DNA from: Zychaea mexicana
Lineage: Eukaryota > Mucoromycota > Mucoromycetes > Mucorales > Lichtheimiaceae
Direction: 5' to 3'
Length of the DNA: 64,000 nt
Assembly: GCF_025766255.1 (NCBI RefSeq)
Contig: NW_026516698.1
Span: 1-64,000, forward strand
The notes beneath the pieces are model-generated. The model was not told the origin of the DNA. It did not search any database and was given only the letters and a program-made list of their open reading frames with translations. Position numbers and translations under genes: made by a program. Of this stretch, positions 49,466 through 59,433 are shown piece by piece; positions within the stretch are counted from its first letter, which is position 1, and each line of letters begins with the position of its first letter.

Positions 49466-50979
49466 ATGCATTTAGCTAAAATTGCAGCATTTGCTCTTCT
49501 TGGCTATACTACCGCTGCATCTAGTAGTGGCGCAGAAATTCCAACTCTTGGTTTGACCGACGAAAATTATCGTGGCGAGAGACGTTGTGCAGACGTAGAT
49601 TGTTTATATCATATTAGAACTACGGGCTCGCTTCATACAAAAGAATTTGCATTGTACTTGGGTAAAACCTCTAATTATGTATTCGCTTGTGAACTTCGTT
49701 GGTGTGCTCTCGTTGTGATACTAGTATTACTGCTAAAGTAAACATACACAATGAAACTGCAGAGAACAGGCAAGGTGTACCTATTTCAATCTTTCACGAT
49801 ATCCCTTTTCAACCGGAAACAAGAAATGAGCCTGATGTCTTTAACATGGTCGTCGAAATACCCCGTTGGAAAATTGCCAAGTTCGAGGTAAGCGCAAAAA
49901 CGCACATCTTATACATGAAGAGGGCAACTCAATATTTTAACAACCACGGTAAATACAGACCAATAAAGAAACCGTCATGAATCCTATCAAACAAGATGTC
50001 GAGAAAGACGGATCCCTTCGTTATATGCCCAACATGTTCCCGATGCGAGGTTATCCGGTGAATTATGGCGCTATCATGCAAACATACGAAGATCCAAACT
50101 TTATAACATCTGAGACGGGTACTGTGGGCGACAATGACCCGATCGATGTTGTTGAATTGAGTGAAACGCCCGGATACGTTGGACAAGTAAAGCAAGTCAA
50201 AATCCTAGGTGGATTATGTCTTATTGACGAAGGTGAAACCGATTGGAAGGTGGTTACCATCGATATTAACGATCCTATGGCACAATATTTAAGTAGTAAA
50301 GTATCTCTTATATTGTGCCTACTGGTAAGGAGCAGAAAAATTTAAGGACACACAATTAAAATGTCTTTCTATTACTCCAGATATGGATGATGTAGCCCAG
50401 CATTATCCAGGTTTACAAGAAGTAATCAGAGACTGGTATACATACTATAAAGTTCCTTATGAAGGAGTTCAAAACACATTTGGATTTGGCGGCCGGTATA
50501 TGGATAAGGTATAAAAAGATAGCTATCTATCATTTCCTCCTCCTAAATATCATAAAAACTCACAACAATATCACTATGTAGGAATACATGACAAGCATTG
50601 TTTATGAAACACATGACCTTTGGCGTGCACTGATTGAAGGGAAAGCAGAAAGAGCCGATATTCAGACGTGAGTTGATTACGCCACTGATGTATTGCTCCA
50701 TGCGTTTGAAATGAAGTTATGAAATAACTATTTTCGTTCTATACAGTGCGACATTAACCAACGTAGACTCACCGTACAAAGTGGATGCAAGTAGCCCTGA
50801 AGTTCGATCCGTGCCAAAGGTAAAAAGAGAAAAGTAACGCACGTGGTAATAGAAGCACGTTTCGCTCTAATAATATATACAAATTTATTATACAGAACGA
50901 TCCTCAACCACCCACGCCACCACCAGAAAAATATCAACGATGGTCATTTGTACCATCATTCTTTAAAGATCGACCATAA
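49466..50979 (+). CDS. Family I inorganic pyrophosphatase with signal peptide (secretory-pathway form)
   Basis: Hydrolyses pyrophosphate to phosphate. Seven exons (49466-49661, 49739-49887, 49959-50295, 50381-50508, 50582-50667, 50747-50819, 50896-50979) give 350 aa. The eukaryotic type I fold is clear: FHDIP, VVEIPRW, the metal-binding signature [10 protein letters not shown], and the downstream [14 protein letters not shown] and [10 protein letters not shown] elements. Metal-site Asp residues are present. Unlike the cytosolic enzyme, the protein starts [20 protein letters not shown], a classic cleavable signal peptide, with the mature enzyme beginning near residue 23. The C-terminus has a Pro-rich extension ending [10 protein letters not shown], with no KDEL-type signal. 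Likely secreted or cell-wall located; a separate cytosolic copy is expected elsewhere in the genome. Confidence 0.93.
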
Positions 50980-51206
50980 TACCACTTGTTCCGGCTTCAC
51001 CACTTCTTATGCGTGAAATGCATTTTACCCACCAACCACCTGAATTTATTACGTAGTAGTTAATGCATACCCCAGGGGATTTGACAAACCTCTCTGAAAG
51101 ATAGTCCAATTTCGCTTATTTTTATACTTTCTAGCCACCAATTTGGGTGGCGAAATCAGGAAAGATTATCGTATCTGAAATATAAGTCTAATAATTTTTT
51201 CCTCTA

Positions 51207-51973
51207 CTATTCTTCGACCTGCCATCGATACATCGTCTCAGCAAGTTCCTCATCTCCTATTGGATCCTGATTTGGTAGCATATCCAGTGCATCCCCAAGA
51301 ACTGCTGCTAGCGCATGTCGACACTACATGTTTAGGAGATCAACAACTAGTCAGTTCATTTGTGGTCAGCGAAAAAACTAAAGGCAGAAGAAACGAAAAA
51401 GAAGAGTTCAAGATAGTATCGTACCACCAATGCCTGCTGCTCGCATATAGTCGAGTCAAAGAATTCAGGGCAAGAGCAGAAACGAGGCTGTACAAGACAT
51501 GTGTATGGCTCTGTCGCACGAGGTGGCTGTCGAGTCACCGCAGTTGCTGCTGACGATGATGATGCTGTTGTTCTTGTTGTTGTTGTTGCAGTAGACATGT
51601 GTTGTTCCAAAATTGTGTCCGTGACGCGATACAGCACGCGTCCTGCTTTACAATGCACGCGTTTCACTACAATGTATATTAGTATCAAAACAAAAGATGA
51701 TGATTCATCTGACATTTAACGGCCTTTCCCGCCCTAATATAAGGTTGTTTACCTGCGTTCTGATCGATCAGATATAGAGCTTCATATAGCGTATCTTGGA
51801 AAAGAGCGAAAAGCAACTGCGTGTTTTCACTTGTCACTGATCCATTCGAGTCAATCATTACTGAGGCCAGGAAGGAATTTCACGTAAACAAGTAATTGCT
51901 GTTAGCCCTTACGTTCTTTTGAAGCCGAGATTTCTCGTAGAATGGCGTCAAGAAGTAGTAGTGAATCACTCAT
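51207..51973 (-). CDS. sws1: SWS1/ZSWIM7, SWIM zinc-finger subunit of the Shu complex
   Basis: Homologous-recombination factor that with Rad51 paralogues promotes Rad51/Dmc1 filament assembly. Exons 51973-51913, 51860-51753, 51666-51425 and 51323-51207 join in frame to 175 aa. The SWIM zinc finger is complete only after splicing: FCSCPEF (CxC), then CRHALAA (CxH), followed by an Ala-rich helix as in ZSWIM7. The N-terminal helix pair and LFALFQDTLYEALYLID correspond to the ZSWIM7 FLFGSxxxQALDLVD segment. A 25-residue Thr/Ser/Ala linker separates the two. The protein is slightly longer than human ZSWIM7 (about 140 aa). It lies tail-to-tail with the pyrophosphatase and 143 bp downstream of the GRAM-VASt gene. 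Confidence 0.88.
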
Positions 51974-52116
51974 GAGATGCGCGCCATGTGCAGCCTTTAT
52001 ATTACAAGAAAAAGTAATAAGGGGGTTGGGGGAGGATGGAGAGATTGAAAATCAGCCAAGAATAGGTTTATTATTCATATATACACAACCCATGATTCAC
52101 AGGATTATTTCCTAAT

Positions 52117-55100
52117 TTACAAACGTCCTAACCGATGCAGCCTGTCAGTTTGGTCGCGCACTTCATTTTGAAGCTGAAACATGGCTCGATGAATGGTATC
52201 TATACTCTGCTCCAACTGATATACGCCATGTTTCTTGTAGTCATTATCCCTTTCACGATACGATGAAGCTGGCGACGACGGCTGCGCATACCATGGTGCT
52301 GAGGAAGATCTCGGATCGGAAGATGGAGACCCTATCTTGTCAAGCTGACCGGATATGCTGGACAGCCGATACGCCATCAATATATTGGTCAACAAAGCAA
52401 TGCACAAGCACAGGGCCATCATTTGCGGTGCGTCGAGCGAAAATAAAACGTGGAAAATTGAGCTGATGACAGAGATACTTGACGCGACTACGCAATCTAC
52501 CACTTTCTGCACGTTTAAGACCATCTTTTTGAATTGCGTCTTATCGTCCTCAAGTTCGTGTTCCTGTGCTGCAAATTTCTTTGTGTCGCCCATCATTTTC
52601 TGGATACGTTTACGCGTGGCCTTGGACCTCAACATCCGATTCAATCGTCCGTGAAATTGTTTTTGGCTCGTAAAGATATCACTTTCGATCAATGCTAATG
52701 AAAGCAAATGTATTTGAATTAGCACTTTTACTCGACACATTGGAAGCAGAACAAGAACATACATTTGATTGGACTGGATTGGCTACTCTCAATGTCAAAG
52801 GTGATATGAACTCTGACTTTTGTAGCTGAGAGGCTTGTCAAGCACGTCCGTATCCGTAAACAAATGGCGGCTCCCATTGGGGTATCCGGAGCACGGACCG
52901 TAGATTCCACCGCACAATAATGAGGATATTTTGCAGCAATAAGCTCGTCTTTTCGAAAGCAACTGATTTGCAAGCCTGTAGTATAAGGATTATCAAAGCA
53001 ATAATGTCAGCATATATGTGTTGGTCACCAGGAGTTCATTGTATCGACTACTACTGGTCATTAGACATGAAGAGTCGGAAACAAACCTTCATCATTGCTA
53101 AGTTGACGTTTATAGAAACTCTCGCGTATACGCCCGTCCCATTTACTCACTGTGAGATCTAATGCGGCATCATATATAATCAGCAAATGAGTATGCTGCT
53201 GGCTCCAGAATTAAATTGCGCAACAGTAAATAACACTCGTTCAATTACCGTGACACCCTTCGTATTTTTTCATTGCCTTTGGGAAAAAATTGGTCTGAAA
53301 AAGCAATTCATGCATAACCTCCACTGTGCCTTTGTATGTCGAATCCAGCGCAACTTGGCCTAGATGGCTGTCACATTTGCATTTAGGCGTTTTCACGATG
53401 GCTTCGTCAGAACCCTCTTCATCATCCACTGATAATGACGATGATATATCTGTCGCAGTGCCCGACTCGGACAGCAGGTCGTCGTCGTCGTCATCGTGCC
53501 GTTTAAGCGAGAAATCGCTGTGGTTGCGAGGCTGCAGGGTTTGTGGTTTGCCTGTGTCGTGATGCTTTTGCCATACTTTGTACATTTGGTCAAAAGCCAT
53601 GTCACGCGACATAAAGGATGCGAAAACATGCTGGATAGCCGTATAGGATGATGCATAAACAATTCAGCATGATGCTTGCAAATAAATACTGTTTTGTTTT
53701 CTTTACTGTTGCCGTGCAGCAATATACAAGTAGGTACCTTTGCATGAATCGTAGACACCTGGATGCCGTTGGGAATAATCATAGCCGTCATCCGTTTCTC
53801 AATGCTAGTGATTTCAGAGAATGCGATCACGAGCTAGTGAATGATATCAGTACTGTTTGTTCAATCAAACTATTCCATCAACCGATTCATAAGTTATTAA
53901 AGGAGCTATACGCACGTTGGTGACCCAGCCAAAGATATTAGCATTGAAGCAAAGGTGATGTTCTGTGATATAGATGTGACCTTGCAGCAGTATTTCTTTG
54001 TGCAATGCACACTTGTAGACTACATTGAATGGAATGAGAAGCAGCATCAGTAAAACATAGATAAAATTTGATCGGCAACATGCATTGTCGATATGAATGG
54101 TGGTGTTACATCAAGTAAAGAGTGTAGAAAATTACATTCGATCAATGGGTCAAGCTCCGGTACAGAACGAAATAAAGTATGAAACTCGACGTTGCGTTTT
54201 GCACTGGCCAAGGGATAATCGCATTCGGCAGCAATGCTCCCTGGCACCAACTGTTGCACTGTATGCTGAGACAGCAATGGCATACTGTGATGCTGCTGCT
54301 TTTTTGTCTTCTTGTTGTTTACTTTGTCATTATCGTCGCTCACGGCGCCACTACTGCTGTTGTTACCGCCCTGGTCGTCGTCGTCATCGTCGTCGTAGTC
54401 TCTTGAAGAAGACATGGAAGACGATATGCTGTTTCGTCTAGACGCAGTAGAAGAGAGCGTCAAGAGAGACGATGTGGATAAAGATTTGCGCAGTCGAGGT
54501 GGGGAAGAAGAAGAGGAAGAAGTAAGAAATTGATGCTGTGTGGTAAGAGAGGAAGGCGTCGCTGTTGTGTTGCATGTTGTTGTTGCTGGTTGCGGTGTTT
54601 CAGGGGATGAGGAGGTGGAGGATGGTGGTGGCGGTGATGATGATGTGGGTGGTGACGACGATCGCATAATAGTGACCTTGTGTTTGTCACTATGGTTGTG
54701 GTTGTCTTGGTTGTCTTTTTTGTTGTTACTTTCACTGCTGCTATTGCTATCGCTACGTTCCTGACGAATATGATGATAATGATGCTGCTGCTGCTGCTGC
54801 TGTTGTTGTTGCGACGGCGAAGAAGAAGACACTGGTTTCTGAGCAGACAAGTCGACGGCTGTGCTGGTGACCACCTCCTTTTGATACGTCGCAATGGTGA
54901 TTGATGGCGTGGATAAACTAAACGATGGTTTACGTGTCGGCAGAGACAAAGTCCCGGAACGTTCTGGATTCGGCGCCTCGGCCGTTCTTACCGAGCTGCC
55001 GCTCCTACTCTTCTCACTATGCTGCTTTTCTGCAGAAGCAGTTGTAGTAGTGTCGACCAGCGATGCGGTACTACCATTGCTGTGTCTGGATCTCGTCAGC

Positions 55101-55273
55101 AATGACTGGGCCGACAATCGTTTTAGTAACTTTGGACGCGATCGTTTCACTTTCAGCGATTGCACGCCTGTTGTGGCAGTGCTAGTTGAGGAAGACGGCG
55201 TTGGGGTGTCGGAAGGCAGAGATAATGTTGGCGGTGGAGGCGCGTGAGATATGATGGGAATAGGCTCGGGCAT
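52117..55273 (-). CDS. GRAM-VASt (LAM/Aster) intracellular sterol-transfer protein
   Basis: ER-anchored lipid-transfer protein of the Ysp2/Lam/GRAMD1 family that moves sterol at membrane contact sites. Exons 55273-54136, 54019-53916, 53833-53738, 53630-53249, 53158-53087, 52975-52763 and 52694-52117 give 860 aa. Order: a disordered Ser/Thr/Pro/Gln/Asp-rich N-terminus (1-345); a GRAM/PH domain (about 350-450) with YKCALHKEILLQGHIYITEHHLCFNANIFGW and HVFASFMSRD; an acidic linker; a VASt StART-like domain (about 535-705) starting GTVEVMHELLF and including KWDGRIRESFYKRQL; then IESDIFTSQKQF, a coiled region, and a hydrophobic anchor (SISVISSIFHVLF / LCLCIALLTNILMAY) near residue 750-790. It is plausibly regulated by phosphorylation of the long N-terminus. 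Confidence 0.93.
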
Positions 55274-56399
55274 AGCTGAAAAGGGGGAGGATGATAACGG
55301 GAATGAAGAAACCGAAAGAAAGGAAGGAAAAGGGGCTGGTGAAAGAAACTAGTGCAAGTGTGTGTCTCTATTGTAATCACTGTGGGAGAAAGTATAACAA
55401 TGCGGCTCAAGCCCTGGATAAACTGTCTTGTCGGCAAAACTTGAAAAGCCAAGAAAACCCAAATTTGGCAGGAGGGTGGAGGAGCTCCAACTCCTTCAAA
55501 GACTGCTCCCGTGATAAACTTCTTCACGACGAATTGACTAATGTGAATCCATTGAATACAATGCCGACGTTCCGTGGCAACCTGTGACAGCGGAAAGAGG
55601 CAAAGCTCTCTTTTTTATTTATAAAAAAATAATAAGGATCAGAAGAACCAGAAACAGGCACAAGAAAGGAAAGGGACAGGCGCTGTAAAAGAAGTCTTTT
55701 GGTCTTTTTTTATCGGCCACCGAAACATGGAGCAAAAATGAGTGTCATTTCAACCTTGAAAATTATAGTCTTTAACAGAGCAATCATGGCCAAAGTCGCC
55801 TGCCACAGGTCTTTTCCCTTAATTTGGCAGGTAATGTAAAATTCTTCAATATGGCGGTACAATGTATCTTAGCGCAATGTTTTTATTAACTTGGCACTGA
55901 AATTTTCTCGTTTTGGCGTAGAAGCATTAGTGATATGGCGTGTTAAACTGTTCATTTCTTTAGTATGGTTTCTAATATATTAATGCCTGGCGCATCCTGC
56001 TTTTGAGAAACGGCGTTTTACTACTCACGTTCTTTCCAAAGCTCTCTTATTTATTGAATCGATACCTCATTTTCGGGTTATATACATAGTATAAAGTTCA
56101 TGCTGATTTGTATCCTGCTGAAAGATGTCGATGGTGACAAGACCAGAAGATATATAATAATCTTTTTTATGATAAAAGTGTTTGACTACGCTGCTTTGTG
56201 AAGATCCAGTATGATGAGCTGTTGTATGTAAGTGGGAAGGTCGAAACGTAATGGTATATGAGTCTTGTAGAATAACGATGCTCTTGGCTGCTGCTTCTTG
56301 TGTGTACGTGAAAAAGGGTCGATAGATGGTGTGGTGGTGGTGTAACAGATAAACGGTATAGTAGAGACAGAAAAAACAAATACGATATAATAAAGTTGA
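55274..56399. other. Intergenic upstream of the GRAM-VASt gene, with TGGC-rich stretch
   Basis: Promoter/leader of the GRAM-VASt gene and the left flank of the retroelement. Between 55785 and 55991 the tetranucleotide TGGC occurs about seven times on the plus strand, mostly as WTGGCR; AATTTGGCAGG-like words also occur near 55460 and 55822. No gene. Confidence 0.4.
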
Positions 56400-56459
56400 T
56401 ATGATACAAACAGATTAGCTGTAACTGAGAAGAGCGATTGGCCCAAGACCGTACAGCCA

Positions 56460-57300
56460 TTGCCCGATTGGGAGCAAGACACATGGGATATTAGTACAGG
56501 CGCCCATACGTATGTCCTCAAGCCTCGCCACACACGCCAAGTCCCTGAGCTCTCTTACCTACTATCGCGTCGCCAAGTCCAACGCTTGGAACGCAGCAAG
56601 GGGATTGATGAAGTGTTTGTTTGCTACGTCCGAACAGAAGACGCTCAAGACAAGCAACCAACCGATAACCAGTTCAAGACATCACTGGCCAAAGAGTTTG
56701 GCGACGTGTTCCGCGAACAATTTCCAGGATTACCACCGGACCGCGGTGTCCAGCACGTCATTGACATCGAAGATGCCGACCCTGTCTCCCGAACTCCATA
56801 CAAGATGAGCCCACTCGAGTGGGATGAACTGCGCAGACAGCTGAAAGCGTTGCTTGACATGAAACTCATTCGCCCAAGCTCATCGCCTTGGGGTGCACCT
56901 GTTCTCTTTGTGCGCAAGAAAGATGGGTCCATGCGTATCTGCGTTGACTACCGTGCGGTAAACCGTTTAAATCGTCGCAACACACACTCGCTGCCGCGTA
57001 TCGATGAATGCCTTGAACGTTTGGCCAAATGCTCGCCGTTTTACAGGTCTTGACCTCAAGAGCGGCTACCACCAAGTACGTTTTCGACCGGAGGACGAAG
57101 ACAAGACGGCCTTCAACACTCGGTACGGTCAGTACAGCTGGAAAGTTTTGTCGTTTGGCCTGCGAATTTCGCCACCGATTTTTCAAGCCATGATTAATAA
57201 GGCACTGGGCGATCGTGCTGCCTCGTGTATTTGGACGATCTTTTTCTTGGTTCTGTTTTTTGCCTAATACAACCGTCCTTCCGCTATCAATTGTCGAGTC
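56460..57300 (+). pseudogene. Ty3/Gypsy reverse transcriptase, frameshifted and truncated
   Basis: Frame 1 (56460-57050) encodes the linker and the RT fingers: ELSYLLSRRQVQRL, FREQFPGLPPDRG, then SSSPWGAPVLFVRKKDGSMR, ICVDYRAVN and LPRIDECLERL. A one-base shift is needed before FTGLDLKSGYHQV near 57046, then a second shift before the catalytic VYLDDLF near 57225. Homology ends shortly after, near the point where the minus-strand integrase fragment begins. Two frameshifts and loss of thumb and RNase H make it non-functional. Confidence 0.88.
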
Positions 57301-57486
57301 GCTTGACGGGTGGATATGTCGATCAGCATTGGCAGCAAGTTGGCATTGTTGGCAGGAGGCTAACCATTCTTGGATGTCCGCGCGCATATCGGGCCAGAAA
57401 AGAGCTTCCTCCTCCTCTTCCTCCTCCTCTACCTCTGCGCCTGCTTGACGGTTGAACATGAGCATGCAAAAATGTCTTTGTAACAA
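57290..57486 (-). pseudogene. Integrase H2C2 zinc-finger fragment, inverted relative to the RT
   Basis: The minus strand reads HFCMLMFNRQ, an 8-Glu run, then LFWPDMRADIQEWLASCQQCQ, which matches the HHCC zinc-binding N-domain that opens Ty3-type integrases (FWP-M-DI-E-SC--CQ). The Glu run replaces the expected residues between the second His and the W, so the finger is damaged. Beyond 57290 the minus frame stays open but only as the mirror of the RT on the other strand. Confidence 0.65.
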
Positions 57487-57723
57487 GAAATGATGCTGTT
57501 TTTTTCATATGCTTCTCAGCAGTGCACATGTATATATACAATAATCATTTATTTATATTATCTATTCGGTTCCTGTGTATACCACCGAAGAATCACTGTC
57601 TTTTAATTATTCCCGGTGCAGAGGTCTAGATAATGCAGGATAATTAGCTATACCGTTGAAAGACTGTAGTATGCAGTTACATAACTTATCGTCCGGACGG
57701 AACTGTAGATGTACCTGTTATAA

Positions 57724-59286
57724 TCACCAGCTCAAATCCTTCTTATCCGGCTTGTTACTCGCTTCAGATATAATGTTGGTTGGGACGCGAGGTGGTGGCG
57801 TATGTACTGAGGATGGATCCCGTGGCTTGATGGGTGCGATGGTGGTATCACGCTGGATTTCTGAGAAATGCTGGACTTGCTTCCGTGCAGGTCGTTGCTG
57901 CTGCTCAGCAGCATTCTCTTTGTCGGCTGTGTCGTTTGTCGAATCTGACAGTTGCCGACGCTATGAATACATTTCCATGAGTTTCCCGAAACGCAATTAA
58001 TTATTGCTGTTTGCATACAAGACACAGATATGAACAAACGTACCATCCGCGTTCCCTTGCCAATACCAAGCTGAGGTAACCCTCGGTTTAAACCTTCAAG
58101 CATCACGCATGCTTTGCAAATCTCGTTAGAAGACATGTAGCCACATCGTTGGCACGTCTTTTGTGTTGGCATCTTGATGTCCGCTTTAATTTCAAACGCT
58201 TCACCCGAATGGATAATGTCTATGTAGCATATCCACCAGTTAAAACGACATAGTCCCATCCTTCTTTAATACTTTGAATGGATTCACAGCTCAATTACCT
58301 ATAATTGCACTTGGCCGAATGGATTCCAAATCCTTCAAAAAGGTTCGTGCATGACCACGATATGCGTTGGGAGAATAGATACATTCAGTCGAAAAGTAAT
58401 CGAGTTTCTTGAAATATGCGTACATAACAATTTCTTTTTCGTAGGTGTATTTGAACGGCTTGGATCGTCGAATCATGCTTTCTCCTTGAGTGAAGATCTC
58501 AGTGCATCTACCCAAACGAGCCACATCACCTCGGAAGACTTAAAGAAAAAAGAGCCGTTGGTTTTTCCTTATACTTCGTGCAATCAGATGTGCACATACA
58601 ATACAAATAAATATATTTGGAGACTTACTGTTCATAAGAATGGTTTCTGCAATATCGTCTGCATTGTGCCCTGTGACAATATGATCCACACCCAGCATCA
58701 CTGCGCCACGATCCAGCGCCTGTCGTCGAAATACGCCACAGAAGGTGCAGTTGTTTTTACGACCGACTTCCTTGACGATCTCGTCCATGCTCCACCCATA
58801 TAGATCAGAGTACGATACGATTTTGAGGGGCAAACTATACTGCTGTTGATTGCGTTTTACAGTTTCGAGTGAGTCGTCTCGGTAGCCCGTAATGCCCTCG
58901 TCAACTGACAAAAGGAAAAGGTCACAACCGTAATCGTATCGTTCATTTAACGTTTTCAATACATGCGCAAGGACAGTCGAGTCTAAACACCAGTTATAGT
59001 AAATTGAGTTACATAAGCTGAACAAATGCCATGGGAGGGGTGCTGGCGTGTGTAAACGATGACAAGACGGTCGCTTTTGTTTAAATCTAATAAGTCTATT
59101 ACCTTTGCCACCGCTGGCACCGATCGCCACCCGTTCACCTCGTTTGAAAAGGTTATTGTCGACGATCGTATTGTGGATCTCGGTCTCAAACACATAAAAG
59201 AAGCACTTTTGACAGATCTGCTGACCTGTCTTAGGCCGCTTGATCATGGCCCGATTTTCAGAGCATAGAACGCAAAGTTTGACCAT
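57724..59286 (-). CDS. NCS6: Cytoplasmic tRNA 2-thiolation protein NCS6/CTU1
   Basis: Adenylates and thiolates U34 of tRNA Lys, Glu and Gln with NCS2 and URM1, giving mcm5s2U. Exons 59286-59103, 58982-58629, 58538-58299, 58219-58044 and 57960-57724 make 396 aa. Order: N-terminal zinc ribbon (CVLCS, CQKCFF), PP-loop SGGKDSTV formed across the first splice site, [14 protein letters not shown] with catalytic Cys, [19 protein letters not shown] block, [11 protein letters not shown], and the C-terminal ribbon [24 protein letters not shown]. The last 75 residues are a polar, lineage-specific tail ending KKDLSW. It diverges from the next gene with only 147 bp between the ATGs. Confidence 0.97.
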
Positions 59287-59433
59287 TGGGATGTGGGAGG
59301 AAAGCGATCTAAAAAGTTATTAAACTGGACATGCGAATCTTTACTCCGCCGGAGCGATTCTATACCTGCCAAAAAAAACACAAACGATCAACCTCCACCA
59401 CCCCTTTCTAAACATTCCTTGTCTTCCTCCGCG
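59287..59433. promoter_or_regulatory. Short divergent promoter, NCS6 / INTS5-like gene
   Basis: 147 bp between two start codons on opposite strands must hold both transcription starts. CA/CT-rich on the right half; no TATA box seen. The right-hand frame is open back to 59293 but has no earlier ATG. Confidence 0.6.

Larger units (their letters stand above)
56400..57490. mobile_element. Fragment of a Ty3/Gypsy-type LTR retrotransposon, rearran​ged
   Basis: Decayed and internally rearranged pol region. The plus strand carries the protease-RT linker and the first half of reverse transcriptase; the adjacent minus strand carries an integrase zinc-binding piece. No LTRs, gag, RNase H or integrase core were found, so this is a truncated, inactive copy. 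Confidence 0.8.

Noticed and set aside
54460..54904. Long frames opposite the Ser/Asp/Gln-rich exon of the GRAM-VASt gene
   Set aside because: Shadow of simple-sequence coding repeats.
56866..57290. Left part of the 206-codon minus-strand frame in the retroelement
   Set aside because: Only the right end matches an integrase finger; the rest is the antisense of the reverse transcriptase on plus.
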